Origin: Nitratireductor aquimarinus
GTDB lineage: Bacteria > Pseudomonadota > Alphaproteobacteria > Rhizobiales > Rhizobiaceae
DNA: 64,000 nucleotides
NCBI RefSeq assembly: GCF_046773475.1
Contig: NZ_CP177239.1
Location: forward strand, 1,426,001 to 1,490,000
Reading direction: 5' to 3'
In this document: piece by piece, positions 60,801-64,000 of the stretch
Layout of the letters: every line of letters starts with the position of its first letter
Numbering within the stretch: position 1 is the first letter of the stretch
Program-made: the position numbers and the translations under genes
Notes under the pieces: generated by a model
Seen by the model: the letters and a program-made list of their open reading frames with translations, nothing else
The model's database searches: none
Told to the model about the DNA's origin: nothing

Positions 60801-61136
60801 CGCCAGCGCCCCGGCACGGCAAGCGGCGTCATCTTCATGACGCTGGAGGATGAAACCGGCATTGCCAACGTCATCGTCTGGCCGCGCGTCTTCCTGCGCT
60901 TTCGCCGTATCGTGTTCGGCGCGCGCATGGTCACCATCGAGGGCATTCTGCAGAAAGAAAGCAATGTCATCCATGTGGTTGCCCGCCGCCTGCTCGACAC
61001 GACGCCGGAGCTTCTGGCCGCCATGTCCGATCCGGGCGCGGACGCACAGGCGGCGGAAAAGCCCGCGACCGCGCAAAATCTCTGGCGTCACCCGCGCGAT
61101 GTGCGTGTTCTGCCCAAGGGCCGCAACTTCCATTGA
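57810..61136 (+). CDS. dnaE2: Error-prone DNA polymerase III alpha homolog
   Basis: A 1108-residue polymerase for damage-induced mutagenesis. The PHP domain starts with ELGVTSNYSFLRGGSHPREL, the DnaE2-type variant; the polymerase active site has GRGSAANSVVCFCLGVT and PPDIDVDFEHERREEV with the catalytic Asp residues; SFRRTGTIDQFREDFIKGM and an OB-fold (VSGLVLVRQRPGTASGVIF) follow. The length matches DnaE2, shorter than DnaE1. Its start overlaps the imuB stop (ATGA), completing the imuA-imuB-dnaE2 cassette. Confidence 0.95.
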   Translation: MSAQSSSPIPLTTGLKADTAGTPPKKRSAPPAPPYVELGVTSNYSFLRGGSHPRELVAEAARLGHAAIGIADRNTMAGVVRAHVEAKAQKIRLVVGARLVMLDDFETLCFPTDRDAYGRLTQLLTDGNRRAPKGECHLHLGNLEQLGADQRFIAMPPYDFGSDFEENLRRLAALFPGDVFLALTPHRRANDGARQERLAALAATCGTPLIATNDVLYHMPARRPLQDLLTCIRAHCTIDEAGFRLERNAERHLKAPAEMTRLLRGHEDAIARSVALMDECRFSLDELRFDYPKESSGESATPQEELERLTWLGAKVRFDGVVPPKVAGMISHELKLIGQLGYAAYFLTVHDIVNFARAQTPPILCQGRGSAANSVVCFCLGVTSVNPTEIDLLFERFISAERGEPPDIDVDFEHERREEVMQYIYDKYGRHRAGLAATVISYRTRSAVREAGKAMGLSPDVVAAMTGLVWGHSSRTPAGDQVREAGLDPTDPRLRQTLVLVSQLIGFPRHLSQHVGGFVLTHSPLSEIVPIANAAMKDRTMVEWDKDDLDALNILKVDVLSLGMLTCLRKGFDLLRDHYDRDHTLATVPRDDGPTYAMIQRADTVGVFQIESRAQMSMLPRLRPENFYDLVIEIAIVRPGPIQGDMVHPYLRRRNREEDVDYPSEELRAVLQKTLGVPLFQEQAMKIAIVAARFSPEKADRLRRAMASFRRTGTIDQFREDFIKGMLANGYEPDFAERCFNQMKGFSDYGFPESHSASFALLAYASSWLKCHYPDVFACALLNSQPMGFYSASSIVRDFRDHGGETRPVDINRSDWDHTLEPASKKGAIRHAVRLGLRQVDGIREAAALKIMATRGAGFATVRDLYFRSGIDMFSLRRLAEADAFRSLGLDRRAALWEVRGLSGHQGVRAAAEELPLFASTKSTEETPLQAEESVALPELLPGEQVVEDYGTLSLSLKAHPVSFLRQQLKERRIVETRALADIPAGRFVRVSGLVLVRQRPGTASGVIFMTLEDETGIANVIVWPRVFLRFRRIVFGARMVTIEGILQKESNVIHVVARRLLDTTPELLAAMSDPGADAQAAEKPATAQNLWRHPRDVRVLPKGRNFH

Positions 61137-61215
61137 TAAGGCCCCGCGCATCCTGCATTGCCAAGCCGCCCGCCGCCCGCTACTCCCGATGGGCAAAACG
61201 AACGGGAGGCACGTC

Positions 61216-62145
61216 ATGATCCTTTGTTGCGGCGAAGCGCTGATCGACATGCTGCCGCGCCAGTCGAGCGACGGCGAAGCGGCCTTTGCGCCCTATACCG
61301 GCGGCGCGGTCTTCAACAGCGCCATCGCCATTGCCCGCCTTGGCGTGTCCTGTGGCTTCTTCACCGGCCTCTCGGACGATCTCTTCGGTCGGATGCTGCG
61401 CGAGAAGCTTGAGGAAAGCCATGTGGATCTTGGCTTTGCGCAGATTTCCAGCCGCCCCACGACACTCGCCTTCGTGACCCTTACCGCCGGTCAGGCCGAA
61501 TACGCCTTCTATGATGAAAGCACAGCCGGCCGGATGGTCTCGCCCGACGACCTGCCCGCCATCGGCACAGATGTGTCGGCCCTTCTGTTCGGCGGCATCA
61601 GCCTCGTGTCAGAGCCCTGTGGCTCGGCCTATGAGGCGCTGATGGCGCGCGAGGCTGCGGGCCGCGTCATCATGCTCGACCCGAACATCCGCCCCGCCTT
61701 TATCACCGATGCAAAAAGCCACCGCGCCCGCATTGAGCGCATGCTTGCCCTGTCCGACATCGTGAAAATCTCCACCGACGATCTTGCATGGTTCGGCGAA
61801 ACGGAAAGCACCGACGCGATCGCCGCGCGCTGGCTGGCGCGCGGGCCCTCCCTCGTCATTGTCACCGATGGCGGCAAGGGCGCGACGGCCTACACGAAAT
61901 CACAAAAGCAGTTCGTCGCGGCACGGCCCGTCACCGTGGTCGACACGGTCGGCGCCGGCGACACGTTCAACGGCGCGCTTCTGGCGGCACTTGAGATGGC
62001 GGGGCTTCTGACGAAGGAGAAAATCGCCGCACTCGGCGCTGAAGAGATTTCAGAAGCAATGACCTTCGCAACCCGCGCCGCCGCCATCACCGTGTCACGC
62101 GCCGGCGCAAATCCCCCCTGGAAGGAAGAGCTGACGACGGCCTGA
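61216..62145 (+). CDS. PfkB-family sugar kinase (fructokinase-like)
   Basis: A 309-residue kinase. MILCCGEALIDMLPRQSSDG is the family N-terminus, YTGGAVFNSAIAIARLG the sugar-binding GG region, and DTVGAGDTFNGALLAALE the anion hole with the catalytic Asp. Likely fructose or another hexose, by similarity to rhizobial fructokinases; exact substrate unknown. ATG at 61216 follows an ideal GGGAGG. It is alone on the plus strand. Confidence 0.88.
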   Translation: MILCCGEALIDMLPRQSSDGEAAFAPYTGGAVFNSAIAIARLGVSCGFFTGLSDDLFGRMLREKLEESHVDLGFAQISSRPTTLAFVTLTAGQAEYAFYDESTAGRMVSPDDLPAIGTDVSALLFGGISLVSEPCGSAYEALMAREAAGRVIMLDPNIRPAFITDAKSHRARIERMLALSDIVKISTDDLAWFGETESTDAIAARWLARGPSLVIVTDGGKGATAYTKSQKQFVAARPVTVVDTVGAGDTFNGALLAALEMAGLLTKEKIAALGAEEISEAMTFATRAAAITVSRAGANPPWKEELTTA

Positions 62146-62219
62146 CAGGACAGTCAGTTGAAAAAGCCCGGGCCCTGCCTTCCCTTCCCATCAAGGAGCG
62201 CCGCAGTTTCGGCCATCCT

Positions 62220-62245
62220 CCTTCTCCCCGTGTGCGGGGAGAAGG
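62220..62245. repeat. Palindromic rhizobial element (11-bp arms), copy A
   Basis: CCTTCTCCCCG-TGTG-CGGGGAGAAGG is a perfect 11-bp stem. Flanking sequence ends in GGGGGATGAGGGGC. An identical-arm copy lies 104 bp downstream. Confidence 0.85.
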
Positions 62246-62349
62246 TCCCGGCAGGGGGATGAGGGGCCGCGCAAGCCTCGCCGCACGGCAGCCACCCCAT
62301 TCAAAACCTGGCACTGATCACAATTGCAGGTGCCCGCCCCTCATCCTCA

Positions 62350-62375
62350 CCTTCTCCCCGCCAGCGGGGAGAAGG
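62350..62375. repeat. Palindromic rhizobial element (11-bp arms), copy B
   Basis: CCTTCTCCCCG-CCAG-CGGGGAGAAGG, same arms as copy A with another loop; its left flank CCCCTCATCCTCA is the mirror of copy A's right flank, so the two are arranged head to head. They fill the gap between the convergent sugar-kinase and cysQ genes and could act as a bidirectional transcription stop. Confidence 0.85.
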
Positions 62376-62423
62376 AGGCGTTGACGGCTGCGCCTACCAC
62401 AACAGCGCCCCAAAGGCAGGATG

Positions 62424-63221
62424 CTACCAGCCCGCCCCTTCGGCAACGAATGACGGGCTCACAAAGGCTTCCAGCCCCTCGCCGCCCTTCGGCCCATAGG
62501 TGAGCGGCGCGCCATCCAGCGTGTGCGCCATGCCGCCTGCCGCACGCAGCACGGCGTCACCGGCCGCCGTGTCCCACTGCATGGTCCGGCCGAAGCGCGG
62601 ATAGAGATCCGCATCGCCCCGCGCGATCATGCAGAATTTCAGCGACGAGCCGATGGAAACCGTCTCGGCATCCGGATGGCGGGCGATGAAGGCGCGGGTT
62701 TCGTCGGTACAGTGCGAGCGGCTTGCGACAATTGCAGGCGGTGTCCGGCGCGGCCGCGCCCTGATCGTCCGCCGCTCCTGCGGCTTGCCGCCCACCACCG
62801 GAATTTCAAACGCCGAACCCGGACGCGCCGAATAAAGCAGATCGCGCGCCGGCGCATAGACAACACCGGCCACCGGCTCGCCATTGCGGATCAGGCCGAT
62901 ATTGACGGTGAAATCCGGACGCCGCGCAATGAATTCGCGCGTGCCATCGAGCGGATCTACCAGAAGGAAATTACCGTCGCCGCAGGCCGGAATGACGCCA
63001 CCGGACGCGGCCTCTTCAGAAACGCAGGGCGTTCCCAGCCCCACATTCCGAAACCCGTCGAGGATCACCCTCTCCGCAGCACGGTCGGCTGCCGTTACCG
63101 GCGTATCGTCAGCCTTCTGCTCCACCTCGAAGCCCGCCTCGTAGTGCTGCATGATCGCAGCCCCCGCCGCCAGCGCGAGTTCTTCAAACAGCGCCAGAAG
63201 CGCCGCGTCGTCCTTCATCAT
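62424..63221 (-). CDS. cysQ: 3'(2'),5'-bisphosphate nucleotidase
   Basis: A 265-residue Mg-dependent phosphatase that removes PAP formed in sulfate assimilation. The inositol-monophosphatase fold motifs are present: ADDTPVTAADRAAERVI, the metal site FLLVDPLDGTREFIAR, and GRTMQWDTAAGDAVLRAAGG (WDxAAGDA). Two adjacent ATGs (63221, 63218) are possible starts. It lies downstream of cysNC on the same strand, a functional pairing: CysNC makes PAPS and CysQ clears PAP. Confidence 0.92.
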   Translation of the reverse strand: MMKDDAALLALFEELALAAGAAIMQHYEAGFEVEQKADDTPVTAADRAAERVILDGFRNVGLGTPCVSEEAASGGVIPACGDGNFLLVDPLDGTREFIARRPDFTVNIGLIRNGEPVAGVVYAPARDLLYSARPGSAFEIPVVGGKPQERRTIRARPRRTPPAIVASRSHCTDETRAFIARHPDAETVSIGSSLKFCMIARGDADLYPRFGRTMQWDTAAGDAVLRAAGGMAHTLDGAPLTYGPKGGEGLEAFVSPSFVAEGAGW

Positions 63222-63245
63222 GCCCATGGGCCAGTCAGTCTTTCC

Positions 63246-63290
63246 ACCAGAGCATCGGACCGGAAACCGGCTTTTGGTTGTTCCGATGCC
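63246..63290. repeat. Intergenic repeat related to the mosaic family (short form)
   Basis: CAGAGCATCGGACCGGAAAC, CGGCTTTTGG, TTCCGATGC: an imperfect palindrome with GCATCGGA/TCCGATGC ends, between cysNC and cysQ. It shares the ACCGG-TTTT core with the longer copies at 12047, 30305 and 48500. Confidence 0.6.
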
Positions 63291-63305
63291 CTTCTTCAAT
63301 TCAGA

Positions 63306-64000
63306 TCAGCAATGGCCACGTTCCTTGAGCCAGGCCTCGATTTCGTCGACCAGCTCTTCGGGCGCGCGGGCCGTCGTCTCGATGTGGATATCAGCCCTTT
63401 CCGGCGTCTCATAGGGGGAATCGACGCCCGTGAAGTTCTGTATCTCGCCATTGAGCGCCTTGGCATAGAGCCCTTTCGGATCACGCCTCGCGCATTCTTC
63501 AAAGGGCGTGTCCACGAAGACCTCCACAAACTCGCCCTCGCTCATCAGCTCGCGCGCCATGCGCCGCTCGGCCCTGAAGGGCGAGATGAACGAGACGAGC
63601 ACGATCAACCCGGCATCCGCCATCAGCTTTGCCGTTTCGGCCACGCGGCGGATGTTCTCCACCCGGTCCTCGTCCGTAAAGCCCAGATCCCGGTTCAGCC
63701 CGTGGCGAACATTGTCACCATCCAGAACATAGGTGTGGCGGCCGGCTGCATGCAGTTTCTTTTCCAGAAGGCTGGCAATGGTCGATTTGCCGGAGCCCGA
63801 AAGCCCGGTGAACCACAGAACCGCCGGTTTCTGGTGCTTCAGCTCCGCGCGTGACTGGCGCGTCACGTCGAGCGCCTGCCAGTGGATGTTCGCTGCGCGC
63901 CGCAAAGGCCTCTGGATCATGCCCGCGCCGACCGTCGCATTGGTCAGCCGGTCGATCAGGATGAAAGCGCCCGTGGTGCGGTTGTCGCTGAAAGCGTCAA
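63306..64000 (-). CDS. cysNC: CysNC: sulfate adenylyltransferase subunit 1 / APS kinase fusion (5' part missing)
   Basis: The C-terminal ~204 residues are a complete APS kinase: P-loop WFTGLSGSGKST, DGDNVRHGLNRDLGF, and the KGLYAKALNGEIQNFTGVDS lid. The frame stays open upstream to the window edge and reads DNRTTGAFILIDRLTNATV just before the kinase, the end of a CysN (EF-Tu-like GTPase) domain. So this is the fused rhizobial CysNC/NodQ type that makes APS and then PAPS. The CysN part and start lie beyond 64000. Confidence 0.92.
   Translation of the reverse strand, partial: DAFSDNRTTGAFILIDRLTNATVGAGMIQRPLRRAANIHWQALDVTRQSRAELKHQKPAVLWFTGLSGSGKSTIASLLEKKLHAAGRHTYVLDGDNVRHGLNRDLGFTDEDRVENIRRVAETAKLMADAGLIVLVSFISPFRAERRMARELMSEGEFVEVFVDTPFEECARRDPKGLYAKALNGEIQNFTGVDSPYETPERADIHIETTARAPEELVDEIEAWLKERGHC

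Noticed and set aside
1..64000. CRISPR array, transposase or insertion sequence
   Set aside because: No regularly spaced repeats and no transposase-like or integrase-like protein were seen; repeats present are short palindromic elements.

Overview
This 64-kb window looks like chromosomal DNA of a high-GC alphaproteobacterium of the order Hyphomicrobiales (Rhizobiales), most like a Phyllobacteriaceae-type genus. The reasons are the MucR regulator, the seven-gene Mrp/Pha antiporter operon, rhizobial-type choline genes, an imuA-imuB-dnaE2 mutagenesis cassette, a CysN-CysC fusion, many rhizobial DUF families (DUF2336, DUF1491, DUF6107, DUF6456, DUF5330, DUF3750) and rhizobial intergenic palindromic repeats. 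All family names come from reading the sequence and from memory; no search was run.

Positions 1-8.3 kb (minus strand) hold the head-gene end of a gene-transfer-agent-type (RcGTA-like) cluster: small terminase, large terminase, portal, g3.5-like protein, prohead protease, major capsid and a truncated head-tail connector. Between portal and g3.5 lies a foreign-looking 2.4-kb insert, partly very AT-rich. It holds a lysozyme-fold effector-like gene whose N-terminus continues from the portal stop and which is split by a frameshift in a G7 run, three small immunity-like genes and a frameshifted relic. It is the best candidate here for an undescribed system: an effector/immunity cassette embedded in a GTA capsid operon. 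About 10 kb away, 17,990-19,250 encodes a DnaA-domain-IV-like protein plus a DUF6456 protein, which I read as a split GafA-type GTA activator.

From 8.6 to 20.5 kb are a class A penicillin-binding protein, a DUF1214/DUF1254 pair, DUF2336 and DUF1491 proteins, a peptidoglycan-binding protein overlapping a six-TM histidine kinase, SufE and MucR. From 20.9 to 26.8 kb is mrpABCDEFG. From 27 to 36 kb come oligopeptidase B, a diheme cytochrome c, cytochrome c', Fe/Mn superoxide dismutase, a branched-chain aminotransferase, a haloacid dehalogenase, an L,D-transpeptidase and a HerA-like ATPase. From 36 to 46 kb are the two methylmalonyl-CoA mutase subunits, an AbrB-type antitoxin beside a dead Doc toxin, a Tat-exported beta-helix protein, an AraC regulator, a ReAV-type asparaginase, a DUF3750 protein and a thiolase.

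From 46 to 50 kb is the choline-to-glycine-betaine locus betI-betA-betB with a perfect inverted repeat at the betI promoter, then tRNA-Pro(CGG) and cspA. From 51 to 54 kb a CtrA-like box precedes a cofactorless SUOX-fold protein, followed by two divergent GGDEF genes, one intact and one degenerate that keeps its c-di-GMP I-site. From 54.3 to 61.1 kb a structured-RNA candidate and a LexA box precede an endonuclease III-like gene run together with imuA, imuB and dnaE2. The window closes with a PfkB sugar kinase, palindromic repeats, cysQ and the 3' part of cysNC. A dispersed intergenic repeat occurs in three full copies and one related shorter copy, and two copies supply the stop codon of the neighbouring gene.
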